NCBI GenBank assembly: GCA_029204225.1
Contig: CM055096.1
Location: 64,075,240 to 64,139,239 of the forward strand
Origin: Diphasiastrum complanatum
Lineage: Eukaryota > Streptophyta > Lycopodiopsida > Lycopodiales > Lycopodiaceae
Direction of reading: 5' to 3'
DNA length: 64,000 nt
The translations under genes and the position numbers were made by a program. Below, in pieces: positions 34,840-44,782 of the stretch. The notes beneath the pieces are model-generated. The model saw nothing but the letters and a program-made list of their open reading frames with translations. It did no database searches and was not told where the DNA came from. How positions within the stretch are numbered: position 1 is the first letter of the stretch; each line of letters begins with the position of its first letter.

Positions 34840-35658
34840 CTACCAAGGGAGAATATAAACTCTGATGACCCCTGATAGCCGTCCAGGGTGTACCTTTTGG
34901 TACCTCGACTTCGCAGTCAGAGCATCAACAGAGGAATCTCCATCAAAGGACAAATAGAACAAATGGTGACTTCTAACAAGTTGGCATATGTCACTCCTCA
35001 AGCAAGGCATGCCTCTGAGCATCCGACATGTCTCTAGTCCTCAAGATATTAAGGAACATAAAAGTAGCTTGTTGGTCACGGAAAAGGCAATGAATCTCAT
35101 AGTAGAGAGTGCACTAGTAAAGAAAGTGCTCCTTTGATTGAGATGCTCAACATATACTTGTGGTTGCTAGGAGTCCTGACAATATCTGTGCATCCCTCCA
35201 GAATTGCTCTCCCCTCACCGTGGAAGAAAAGTGCTCCCCATCCTCTATGTGCGGAACGTACTGGCACGCCAAAGATCGCTGGCAACCATCTATAGACGTT
35301 GTGCCCTGCACGTGATCAAACGGTCGATGACCACCAAGTCGAAAGCAAAGCGTGTGGGGGCTGGCTTCCGGAGGTCCAAATGACTGAACACCCGGAACAT
35401 GGCAAGAACACGCCTCTTCCTGGTGACTTTTGTCACCAGGAAGAGGGCCTCACGGATGATGGGTCTAACCCATGGAAGTGCACCTATGTCCCCCATGAGA
35501 AGGTCTATGCCGTGCACTGCACAGGGGGTATGGATGATGTGAGGGAACTCGGCCTCAGCAGGATACCCATCTGAATGCAGTTGGTGGCATTGTCCGTCAC
35601 CACTGACAGGATGGATGACCTGATGACATTGTACATGAACTCTGCAGATATGACTCAT
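34840..35658 (-). pseudogene. hAT-like transposase relic (DUF659 region)
   Basis: Minus-strand frames give SILSVVTDNATNCIQMG (35600 region), then after a shift EFPHIIHTPCAVHGIDLLMG, DIGALPWVRPIIREA, RRVLAMFRVFSHLDLRKPAP and TRFAFDLVVIDRLI. VVTDNA-NC, the TPC-AH-x-DL block and P-A-P/E-TRFA are hallmarks of hAT-like DUF659 transposases, where the second catalytic Asp is in VTDNA. Further down to 34840 the homology is weak (ALSLLVHSLL, DSSVDALTAKSRYQKVHPGR). Frameshifts and stops make it inactive. No terminal inverted repeats were found. Confidence 0.75.
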
Positions 35659-35938
35659 ATATATATATATATATAATATTAGGGATCGGGCCGGATTGCT
35701 CGTGTCCGGCGTCCAGACTGTCCAATTTTTTTTTTTTTTTTTACGAAAAAACCCCAAAAAAAAATTTAAAAAAAAATTAAAAAAGGACGTGTCCGTACCA
35801 CACGGACGCATCCGTGGCTTCAAATTTTTTTTTTAAATTTTTTTTAAAAAAAAAAAAAAAACTGGACGCGTCACAGATGCGGACGCAAACGCGCGTTCGC
35901 GTCCTGCTTCCTTATATATCTATCTATCTATCTATCTA

Positions 35939-35983
<45 letters not shown>
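35659..35983. repeat. palindrome-rich insert flanked by AT microsatellites
   Basis: (AT)n at 35655-35676 is followed by GGGCCGGATTGCTCG, then GTCCGGCGTCCAGAC, poly-T, A-rich DNA and GGACGTGTCCGTACCACACG / GGACGCATCCGTGG, then again poly-T/A and GGACGCGTCACAGATGCGG. (TATC)n(TA)n follows at 35914-35983. Unlike its neighbours in sequence, but it has the same head plus T/A tail layout. Confidence 0.55.
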
Positions 35984-35985
<2 letters not shown>

Positions 35986-36166
35986 TAGGTCCCGCGGTAC
36001 CCAAAATTTTATTTTTTTTTTTGCGAAAATAACACGAGAAAAAATTTTACTTTTTTTTTTATTATGGTACTGCCCTAGTACTACGGATCTGAGGGTGGTA
36101 CCGTATTTGCTGTACCACCATTATGGTACCGGCGGTACCATAATGGCGGTACCACAGGGAACTATG
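35984..36166. mobile_element. MITE-like element with CATAGxTCCC inverted ends
   Basis: The left end CATAGGTCCCGCGGTAC and right end (reverse complement) CATAGTTCCCTGTGGTAC form imperfect inverted repeats of about 17 bp around a 183-bp body. The flanks are ATATATAT on both sides, consistent with an 8-bp duplication or simply with the AT repeat. The body is dense in GGTAC palindromes. The superfamily is unclear; hAT is possible from the size of the duplication. Confidence 0.6.
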
Positions 36167-36182
36167 ATATATATATATTAAT

Positions 36183-36270
36183 CATAGGTCCCGCGGTACT
36201 GGGTATCGCGGATCCCAATACCGCGGGACCATATTGCTGGTACTGCGGGTAAGCACGAGAGCCATAGGAG
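36183..36270. repeat. second, partial copy of the CATAGGTCCC repeat
   Basis: CATAGGTCCCGCGGTACTGG begins 16 bp after the end of the previous element, followed by TATCGCGGATCCC and AATACCGCGGGACC. No matching right end before the gypsy gag begins. Confidence 0.5.
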
Positions 36271-36316
36271 ATCCCGCCTTGCGCTTCAAAGTCTGCTGCA
36301 TCTGGATAGGATCTTT

Positions 36317-37192
36317 CTACGAAAAGCCTTTTTGACCAGCTTGGCCAGATTTTAGCGAACCCTTCTTTTGAGGCCAGCTTGGCGTTCTAGATTCAGCCTT
36401 GGTGCGCACATTACCTTCAAAGTTGAGAGCTGTAGCAACTGCCTCTTCTAAGGTCTTGCACCCTTCATTAAGCACTGAAGGCCTCAACTCTTCATGAAGG
36501 CCAAATATGAACTTGTGGACTACCAGCCACTCGGGAATCTCTTTCGGAATCTTGATAAGCGTCTCACGATACCTATCAGCATATTCCTGCACCATGTACT
36601 GCCTCTGACTATGCAAAAGCCAAGCATCCGTCGCACGCACATGCTCATGTGGAGGAATAAACTGAGCTCTGAAAGCTCGCTTAAACTCAAACCAGGTGGA
36701 TGGAGCTTGATTAGACTTCAACAAGTTGCGCCGCCACCTGTCAGCAAAATCAGTAAAATGGTAAGCAGCTTTGCGAACCCGCCAACCCTCATCAGTTGGG
36801 GACCACTTCAAATCAAAATACTCTTCCCACTTATGCAACCACTGATCTACTATATCAGTATTGCGTTGGGGAGTGTTTCCTGCGAAACGAGTAGGCTTGA
36901 TATCTTTGTCTTCTGGGTAAGGTGGAGGTAACACAAGACGAACAACAAAAGATGGATAAGGCGGAGCAAACTGTGAGGAAGATGCATAACCACTAGCTAC
37001 CATCATCGCTCGCATCTCTGCAACGGTCTTTTCCACACTATCTATGCGAGCTTGCACAGAAGGGGAAGTACCAGCAGGCAAACGGGCAGCCACTGTAGGC
37101 GGATTACGGTCAGAACTAGGCACAGGGCTGGGTGGTGGTGATGGGAGAGCAATAGGTGGACTTAGTGGAATATCAACTTTATCTTCCTCCAT
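36317..37192 (-). pseudogene. Ty3-gypsy gag (capsid region), truncated
   Basis: ATG at 37190-37192 opens MEEDKVDIPLSPPIALPSPP, a Pro-rich N-part, then ARIDSVEKTVAEMRAMMVAS and PTRFAGNTPQRNTDIVDQWL. The capsid domain follows: HKWEEYFDLKW, YHFTDFADRWRRNLL, WFEFKRAFRAQFIPPHEHVR, QEYADRYRETLIKIPKEIPE, FIFGLHEELRPSVL, then basic SRTPSWPQKKGSLKSG. The frame is intact for about 290 codons. It stops at 36317 before any zinc knuckle, and protease/RT are absent. An LTR and primer site lie upstream at the right spacing, so this is the 5' end of an element cut off at about 36300 by the MITE block. It makes the capsid of the particle. Confidence 0.88.
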
Positions 37193-38233
37193 TATGTAAT
37201 AAAATAGAGGCAGCACAAAATCAAACTAGAAATTGCACATAATAAAGCAACGAGAAAAGGCAAATTTGACCCAAATTTTTTAACTACAAGACAGCAAAGA
37301 AAGAAAAGAGAAAAGGATGAGCTCTCCCTGGAATCCAAGCAAAGGAGTCCCCTCAGAAAAGCGGTAGGCTACAGCAGATGGTGTCTGATTGGGCCATAGT
37401 GCTTCCTTCGAATAGCTGCTGAACAGCTCTGGACAGCTGCTTCCACAATTTTGGATGTTCGTAGATTCCGAAATCAGCGCTGGAACAGTCAGAAGTGGGT
37501 GCTAGAGCAGCGCTCTAGTTCCCCACAAATTGGAGTATTGATATGTCCTCAGATTAGTGCCGGTCAGGCTTTCAAAAAACTTCTTTCTGGCCACCGTTCT
37601 GATTACAACAATTGTGCCTCAATTCCCCTGCTAGAAACAGGTCTGAAATAAGTGCGATGAAGCTGTAGAAACGAACCACCCCAAGTCTACTGAAATTGTA
37701 CGGTCTTTTCCTCTCTTTCCAGCGATAAGATAGGCTGTAGGAGGGTGCTAGATCAGTGCTAGAGCTGCACTTCAACTTTTCCCACGTTTTAGATACTTTT
37801 GTGTCCTCAGATCAGCGCCGGAACAGTTACAAATTGGGCGCTAGATTGGTGCTAAAACAGCACTCCAACGAGAAACGTGCCCAAAATTCCCAGCTAAACA
37901 AACGTTGGATAGGTCTGAGGACAGCGCTGGGGCTGCAGGTAGAAAGTGCGCCCAGAATCCCCTCCAATTTGCACCCTTTGCCCTCCTTTTGAGCGATGAA
38001 AATTGGTTACAGGAAGGCGATGGAGCATCTGAAAAATTTTTACCCAAATTTTCTCTCTCAAAACGGATTTTTGTGGGCTCCTTGTGTGCTGGAACAGCAG
38101 CGCTGGAGGCCCACCTTTCTTCTCCAATTTGTCTCCCACGTTTTCTCCCTCCAAAATCCTTCAAAAACAAGCAAAATCTGACAATTTTTACACACTCTCT
38201 TTCTAGAACGACGTTTTCTCTCTCTAGAACGAG
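37193..38233 (-). other. gypsy 5' leader with degenerate repeats
   Basis: This is the untranslated region between primer site and gag. Phrases such as GTCCTCAGAT(T/C)AG(T/C)GCCGG (37549, 37809), CAGCGCTGG(A/G) (37477, 37923, 38097) and GCTAGA.CAGTGCTAGAGC recur with changes about every 70-130 bp, making a degraded tandem array. Confidence 0.55.
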
Positions 38234-38248
38234 GCTCTGATACCAATT
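38234..38248 (-). promoter_or_regulatory. gypsy primer binding site
   Basis: The minus strand reads ATTGGTATCAGAGCC straight after the LTR end TTGTGACA. TGGTATCAGAGCC pairs with initiator Met tRNA. Confidence 0.85.
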
Positions 38249-38636
38249 GTCACAAGCCAGTCTCTCCAAGCTCGTGAATCCTAGAAGCCGGTGGGTAGAA
38301 TGAACCTCCCAACCATAGGCACCCCCTCCTTGAGTCCTTCTACCTGCTATTCCCGTCAACTGGCACATGGCATCCACCTGTGGGTGATCAGTCCACTTGG
38401 CATTCCTAGCCCCTGTGACCTGTGAATACTGAGTGACTCATAGGGTACCACCCCTGTGGCCCGCCAAAGACCTGTGACCCTCTTGGTCACCCCGACTACT
38501 TGCTGGCTAGCATCTCGTCACTAACGGCTAGGGTCCCGACGGTCAAGACACACCGCATCTCTGACAAACTTGGCCTCAGGCCCTCTGGTGACCGGCCGTG
38601 CCGAGGTCATGATAGAGTCGTAACTGTACTCTAACA
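38249..38636 (-). repeat. 5' LTR of the gypsy element
   Basis: On the minus strand it runs from TGTTAGAGTACAG (38636) to GGCTTGTGACA (38249), 388 bp, with TG..CA ends. It is distinctly more GC-rich than its surroundings. No TSD can be checked because the 3' LTR is absent. Confidence 0.7.
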
Positions 38637-39132
38637 CTAAGTGTCAATTTGAAAGGAGATGATCTAAAAATGGATGAGACATTCTTATTTGTGCATGAAA
38701 TGTTTGTTGATTTACTTGATTCAACTAGTAGTCAAGTAGTTATAATTATTCAATTAGGGTAGATATTGATACTCTAGCATGCTTGGGTCCTTGTTAATTT
38801 GTATCCCCCTCAAACTACTAGTTAAATACATTGCCCTTGGGTCACTACTAACTAGATAAGCGACTTGCTAGCATGTGGTCATTGGGTTGGGTGCCCAATT
38901 CTAATTGGCTCTTGAAGATTACAAGTAAGATAACTCCATAAAAAAAAAAGATTGCTTTGGCGTGTTGAGTTGTTTGTTAAAGACTCATCTAGTAACTCTT
39001 TTAGAGGAGTGCTTGAGATCTACCTCATGCTCAAATCATTGATGATCACAACATTAACTTTTCTAGAGATTCTTTTATGGTTCTTCAATTGACTACCCAT
39101 ACTTTTCATATGACATGCTTTATGTGATATGG
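38637..39132 (+). other. possible LTR before a second degraded primer site
   Basis: No ORF. It ends CATAAG before TTGGTATGAGAGCAC at 39138, a one-base variant of the usual primer site, so this stretch may be a plus-strand LTR. Ends not defined. Confidence 0.3.
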
Positions 39133-39795
39133 TGTCCATAAGTTGGTATGAGAGCACTTTTGGGAAATGGTTTTAAAGGTCATAAATCCATCTACAGTTG
39201 GTACATGTATCGTTGGAGTGGCGATGGGGATGCTTAATGCAATAGCAGGATTGGACAGCATTGGGACAACTATGGTTGATCGACAATTTTCCATATCCTA
39301 CAACACATGGTGACCTTATTAGACATATTCTCTTATTTGTCTATAGACATACAAGCTTATTTGACGTTACACGGTTGGCTTACAAGGACCTCTTAGGTAC
39401 GACATTGCATCTTTGTAGCCTACTCCTTGACAAAGGCTGTGCCACTTGCTACTACACTGCAACATAAGTATTCAGAGCTTCAGGAGCCAACGTTTACAAC
39501 ATTGAACTCTTATGCATGGCACTTGCTCCACAATCCTGTGATGCATGTCTGAAGGGTAAGATGTCTCGCACTCCATTTGTCAAAGATTCCTACAGAACGA
39601 CTAAGATTCTGGAGTTAGTGCATTCTGACATCTGTGGGCCTTTCAGTGTGATCTCAGTAGGAGGCTCGAAATATTACATAACCTTCATTGATGATTATAG
39701 TTAATTTGCCAGAGTGTATTTTATTCAGAATTAATCAGAAGCACTTGATAAATTCACAGAGTATGTGAATTGGGCTGAGAGATGCACGGAAGTAA
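39133..39795 (+). pseudogene. Ty1-copia relic: pre-integrase and integrase N-terminus
   Basis: The frame at 39516-39704 reads MALAPQSCDACLKGKMSRTP, then TTKILELVHSDICGPFSVIS and GGSKYYITFIDDYS, a TAA, then FARVYFIQN and LDKFTEYV. C-x-x-C..GK is the end of the integrase zinc domain, and HSD-(I)CGP and FIDDYS are the first parts of the catalytic core (the first catalytic Asp is in HSD). Upstream to 39138 only a possible primer site remains, with the gag and protease mostly gone. Confidence 0.82.
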
Positions 39796-40959
39796 ACTTT
39801 GCATGAATCACCAAACCTATAGAATAGTCCTAACCATAGTTGCAGCGCGATTCTGAATCGCAATTCAGAATCGCGATTCGGGATTTTCCCAGAATTGTGT
39901 AGAATTGATTTTATTTTTTTTTTTTTGAAATTTTTTTAGGCAATATGGGTATCAGATGAAAGCTCTGATCGAGGGGATTATGATTGTGTAGTTTGCCGAC
40001 TGTTTCGGGTGCGAAACACCAATAAGTGTGTTTTCACTCGGGGAGTTGGAAGGCCAAATCATGAAGAGGCCTTACCAATGCTGCTACTGTTCTGTGATTG
40101 AAAAGAGCTGAGGTCAATTGCTGATTGATTGATCTGGTCCTGCTTAGAAGGATGTATTTGAAATTTTATCTAGGGCTTGTACCATGTTTCATTTAAAAAT
40201 TTGACATTCCTAACAATTGAAACCATCAATAAGGTGACAATAAGTGGATTTACAACTGATGGGGGTTGTGTTCCATGGAAGCGATGCAGTTCTCAAAAAA
40301 CTTTGTGGAGTTGCAATTTGCAAGATACATTCAGTGGCACCTTCACACAGGTTGATCAGAGTCCTATATTGGAACGAACAAACTTTGAAAGAAATTAGAC
40401 TACAAGAGTCAATAAGCTTCCTGCTCTGAAATCAGATCGGAGTTTAGGTGTATCAATGCTCATCAAACAGTAGCAGGTTAGCAATGCTCAGAAATTTTAC
40501 ATTTGACTAAAGTATTTGATTAATCATGGTAGACATGAAACATGCAGCAGATAGGCCCTGAGTGGTAGTGATTAATTTATAGTGATTAACGTAATGTCTC
40601 TACATGGAGCAAGTGTGAGTAAACTCGTAACTGTCCCAATGTGAAATGTAAACAATGTGAGAGACCACTATCTAGATATCGAGGTAATAGTGGTATATCA
40701 GTAATATCCAACTCAAGGAAATGGGAATAATTGAAGTTTAGTGTAGTCCCAAGACGACTCTCCCATGTTTGCTATAGATAGGCGCGATAAATAAAGTCCC
40801 GAAGATACTGATGAGATCCCTCAAGTAACTCTGAGATGGTCATACCATATGTGTGTAATAAGTGAGAAGTCTGTGAGCACCATGACTAGTGGCCTTGGTC
40901 ATGTAACATCTAAGATGATAGGAGAGCTAAATGAGGATAGCGTGAGTTGGGAAGACTCA
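39796..40959. other. unassigned stretch with a palindromic repeat
   Basis: At 39846-39895 there are nested palindromes built on GCGATTC/GAATCGC, followed at 39900-39945 by a T-rich tail, the same layout as other blocks between 33.5 and 36.3 kb. The remainder to 40.96 kb has no recognised coding or repeat content. Confidence 0.4.
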
Positions 40960-41885
40960 ATAATTTTTGAATAAATACAATCACTTTGAAAATAGCCTCA
41001 ACCTGGAGAGGTATGAATACAAACTCAGCCTAGATAATCTGATGTGGATCATGCGTGAAAGCATAGTAGTTTGCAAACGAGAAATATTGGTCCAATTTGA
41101 CTCGAGCATACATAACGGTAGGCGAGACCATACTACTCTTACCGGTCTCATACTAAACATAGGACCTGTGAAAAGTGTGCCCAAGTATGTGCAGGACGAC
41201 ACAATCTCCAAAGGATGGCCATGCAAAGTAAAATTCTATCGCTGCATATAGGCCCTAGAAGTCTTAAAGATCATGATTTGAGTCTTCCTGGTATGTACCA
41301 GTGTTGGGCGGGTATCAAGATTTTTGATACCGGCCAGGCCAGGGTATTTGTTAAATACCAATTGGGTATCAATATAAGGAAGTATATGAGCCCATTATTG
41401 ATACCAGTCGGGATTCTATATGCTCACCCAACACTGGTATGTACAATCAAACCTCATCTATCACCAAATGAGTGTAATCTATCCAGGTGTTTATGTAAAC
41501 CCTCCGTTGTAGATGGAAGCAGCCACATCATTCACACATAATAAGGTAGAACTAAGAATATCGCCAAGTCTACAACCGACACTACCCCCTGATCAATGGC
41601 ACGCTCAAGCTCGTCAATATATAATCCAAAGAGTGTGGGAGAGAGGGAGCAATCTCGCTGCACCCCAATCCTCACCAACTGGGATAGGTCGACATCTGAT
41701 TTGAAACATCTCCAAACCTGCTCATAGAGTGCCATAATTGCCAATATTGTATCCACAGAGAAACCAAGCTCGCACAATCTCTGTATAAGTAGGTGTCCTA
41801 GGACATAATCAGATGCCTTCCGAAAATCAACAAAGCAGCAATCCACCCTCTCATGTCTAGACTTAGCCTCCTCAATAATAGTGAC
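40960..41885 (-). mobile_element. LINE reverse-transcriptase relic, split by a MITE
   Basis: Minus strand: ERVDCCFVDFRKASDYV, LLIQRLCELGFSVDTILAIM, ALYEQVWRCF, GVQRDCSLSPTLFGLYIDEL, then a degraded catalytic region (CVND where YADD is expected), then beyond the MITE HPLEIVSSCTYLGTLFTGPM and LQTTMLSRMIHIRLSRL. The order is fingers, palm, thumb. It is close in sequence to the relic at 1-588. There are several frameshifts. The MITE at 41299-41436 lies between palm and thumb. Confidence 0.85.
41299..41436. mobile_element. hAT-type MITE with perfect 8-bp target duplication
   Basis: The ends are CAGTGTTGGGCGGG and, reverse complemented, CAGTGTTGGGTGAG. Both sides carry GTATGTAC (41291-41298 and 41437-41444), a perfect 8-bp duplication as made by hAT transposases. 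The 138-bp body has inner palindromes (GGTATCAAGATTTTTGATACC and GGTATTTGTTAAATACC). It is inserted in the LINE relic, so it is younger than that. Confidence 0.93.
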
Positions 41886-42991
41886 ATTTATGGAGGCCCC
41901 CCCCCCCGCGGTTGTAAAACTTTTTTGAATAGTATCTTCTAAGCTATTATAATTTTTTTAGATTTTCGTGTTGTGATGGTCCCTGGTTGCTGCCCTCCAC
42001 GGCCTTAGTCCACAACCGGAGGCCCTGCGTAGCCAAGCCCTGCCCTTCCCGGGCGGTGGGAGTCCCATGACACCGACTATGGCTCTGCCCTGCACGGCCA
42101 AGGCCTGCCCTTCACGGGCGGAGGGTGCCCTCCACTTTCTTCTTCTGCCAGAAGTAGCACGAATACTAATATTTGCATTTCTTTACCAATCCCCAGTTGC
42201 AAGATGGTCATCGCAAAATCAATACCAGCAACAGAAAAACAATGGCAAAGCACACTCAACACATCCATATTCTTTAGGTTTCTTCTGTTGTTTTGATTGG
42301 AGGAAGCTTGCGATTACCAAGGATCCATAGCTTCATGATATTTTGTATGATTTCATAATGTGTGTGTTCTGTGAAAAAATAACCATGTGTATGCATTGGC
42401 AGGATAATCTAACTTCATTTCTGTAGACAATTTGTATTCGTTGATGTCACGACTCCAGCCATATAATATTATGATCTGAGTCATTATGGTGATTGGTTCT
42501 TTAACAGCATCTTTACTGCGAAAGAGGATTCAGAAAGTCCAAACATTCCGTTCTAAGAAAATTTCCCCTGCTTCCCATCTTGCCGGTTATCACGAAGCTG
42601 TTGTTCCAACTCTACTCCAACATGTACAGTAGAAATTTCTGTTTTCGTTCTCATATTCAGAAAACGGTAGAACATCGTGCTGAGTTAATTTTCAGATTAA
42701 AGAAGAACTCTTATTCAGGAACAATCTGCAAAACAAACTTGTTTTGCAGGTTTCTCCCTCTAACTGGCTTCACTCTCTTCCTATTCATTCAGAATTGAGA
42801 TTGATAGAACAGAATAACTCTTATTCAGGAACAATCTGCAAAACAAACTGCAAATATGCAAAACAAACTCTCTCCAACCACCCAGGTTATCTTACTCTGT
42901 CCGCGGCCATTATGGGCACTTCTGCACCCACGAAACATGCCCGCCATCATAGTTTCCCCCCTCCCTCAATGGCCAGGGCCCGCCCAGCACA
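41886..42991. other. unassigned, partly GC-rich repeats
   Basis: A C-run at 41898-41907 and a doubled GC-rich phrase (CCCTGCCCTTCCCGGGCGG at 42037, GCCTGCCCTTCACGGGCGG at 42102) lie in 41.89-42.14 kb. A frame at 42067-42330 is not recognised. A phrase of about 40 bp (AACTCTTATTCAGGAACAAT followed by CTGCAAAACAAACT) occurs at 42706 and 42816. Confidence 0.4.
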
Positions 42992-43015
42992 CCCCCCCCC
43001 CCCCCCCCCCCCCCC
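42992..43015. repeat. poly-C run
   Basis: 24 consecutive C residues; the length is prone to sequencing error. Confidence 0.9.
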
Positions 43016-43144
43016 AGCATGCGGCCCTACACCTGCATCTCCCAGATTTCTGTCACGCGATGGCACTTGTCTGCAACCTACAGTCGCATCTTCCAAATAT
43101 CTTGATCTCATTGGCACATGCCTGCAACCTACAGCCAGCCAGCC

Positions 43145-43148
<4 letters not shown>

Positions 43149-43196
<48 letters not shown>
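43149..43196. repeat. (GA)n microsatellite
   Basis: About 24 GA units; another short GA tract follows at 43209-43233. Confidence 0.95.
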
Positions 43197-43199
<3 letters not shown>

Positions 43200-43639
43200 G
43201 TAGCAAAAGTGAGAGAGAGTGAGAGAGAGAGAGCATAATCAAAGTAAAGATATAAAGGCACATCTCATTAAGAGTGAAGGAGAGAAGTTTTGCAACTGAC
43301 ACTTTACTGATTGTTGCTAGTCGAGGTATGTCCCAACGATCATGTATTTATCACTATGAATAATTAGATAATTATTTATTCCTTTTGATAGATATGACCG
43401 TTTTTAACCAGTAGGAGTGGCACAATGGCCATTTTTATATGCCATGTAACGCCATAACGGCTATTTTTGTAGCTATTTGTGAGAATCTTTTTTTTGCATT
43501 TCTAGAAGCATAGAGAGAGAGAAAAAAAAATTGCACTTAGTTCCTCTTGACAAAGCAAGACTGAAATCTTTTAAAGCTTTTATTCATAATCCAACAAGGT
43601 AAAATATACTTGAAAAGTAAAATATAGTACTATAAAGCA

Positions 43640-44360
43640 CCATAAAGCATAATCACTTTTGAAGACGTCTAACCGATACCTGCAACCATTCTACAAAACA
43701 AAACCACACAAGTTAGAAGACAAGTGTCATAGCTGAGCGTCAATTGTTATTCATGTCCAAAAGAAGTTATACTACTTAACAGCTTTAAATAGCATTTTAA
43801 GTCATAGTCCAATCTTCCCAGACAAACAGTGTTTTAGCGATAGGCCAAGCCGTTATATCACTGTATCAGGGCTCAGTGCCATACTGATAAGCTTACGGTC
43901 AATTGGTCCATATCAGTTCGTTTTAAACATAGTAAAGTATAAAAAAGTTTAAACTGTTAAAGTTTTACTTAGCCAGAAGACCTGGTGTGGACACGTGCGC
44001 TGGTGTCAGAGCAAATCCATTCTATACTAACCCAAGTGACCCTTAAGTGTAAGGTATGTCACGCACTGTTGTCCATACTCTTGAGCATATCCATGCTTTC
44101 CAGTCGTATCTCACCAAGAGTCTAGAGTAACATAGAGACGGGTAAGGTTAAGTGCTTCCATGGTTGTTACATATGAATAATGTAACAACCATGGTATAGG
44201 GACACTGTGTAGGAAAGATGTGATTATTATTAGTAAGAGACTACTAATGTTTATACTAGGTATTAGGGCAGATCTGTGCCATTCTAATCCTTAAGTAGAA
44301 ACCACGACTCTTACGCATATCCATGCTGTCTAAGATCGCATTATTGGAGTCCTCACTCAT
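43640..44360. repeat. unclassified dispersed repeat, copy 2, with a possible MITE inside
   Basis: It matches 23230-23760 in block order (TACCTGCAACCATTC, AAAACAAAACCACACAAG, GTGTCATAGCTGAGCGTCA, GCAGATCTGTGCCATTCTA). At 43829 a CAGTGTTTTAGCGATAGG block and at about 43920 CGTTTTAAACATAG could be ends of a hAT-like MITE, but no duplication was seen. It directly abuts the left end of the DNA transposon at 44361. Confidence 0.5.
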
Positions 44361-44363
44361 TAA

Positions 44364-44392
44364 GGGATATTAGAACTCAAAATGGGCCCTTT
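44364..44392 (+). repeat. left terminal inverted repeat of the DNA transposon
   Basis: GGGATATTAGAACTCAAAAT then GGGCCCTTT. It pairs with 49433-49461, perfectly for CTCAAAATGGGCCCTTT. TAA precedes it. Confidence 0.88.
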
Positions 44393-44782
44393 GTCAAGAT
44401 GTCGTTTTTGACTTCGCATGCTTTCAAAGCTTAATGAATGGTGTCCATCTGTGACGAAGTGGTTGACGGTTGTATTTAACTTTCCCGGCCAAATATTCGT
44501 GATTTTCAAATATCCCGCCGGGCAGAACAAACAATTGTGATTGGACCACAATTACTGCTCGAATACTCTTATGTTGCCCGTCATTGTTCACTCGAGGTTG
44601 ATTTGACGTCAATATTCATAAACTGCGGTTAACTAATCCTTGTAGTTAAGGAATTTCTTGTCATTCATAGGTATACCTCTCATTTTCTTCATTCTATCTC
44701 TCATTTTCTTGTCATTCTTAAGTTTACCTCGCAATCTCTACATTCTCTCCGATCTTAGCTTGCGTACTCGTATTTTCGAATA

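Noticed and set aside
36494-36931. Plus-strand 145-codon ORF
   Set aside because: Antisense shadow of the gypsy gag.
37841-38377. Minus-strand ORF of 178 codons
   Set aside because: It runs from inside the gypsy LTR through the primer site into the leader, so it cannot be a separate gene. No domain was recognised.
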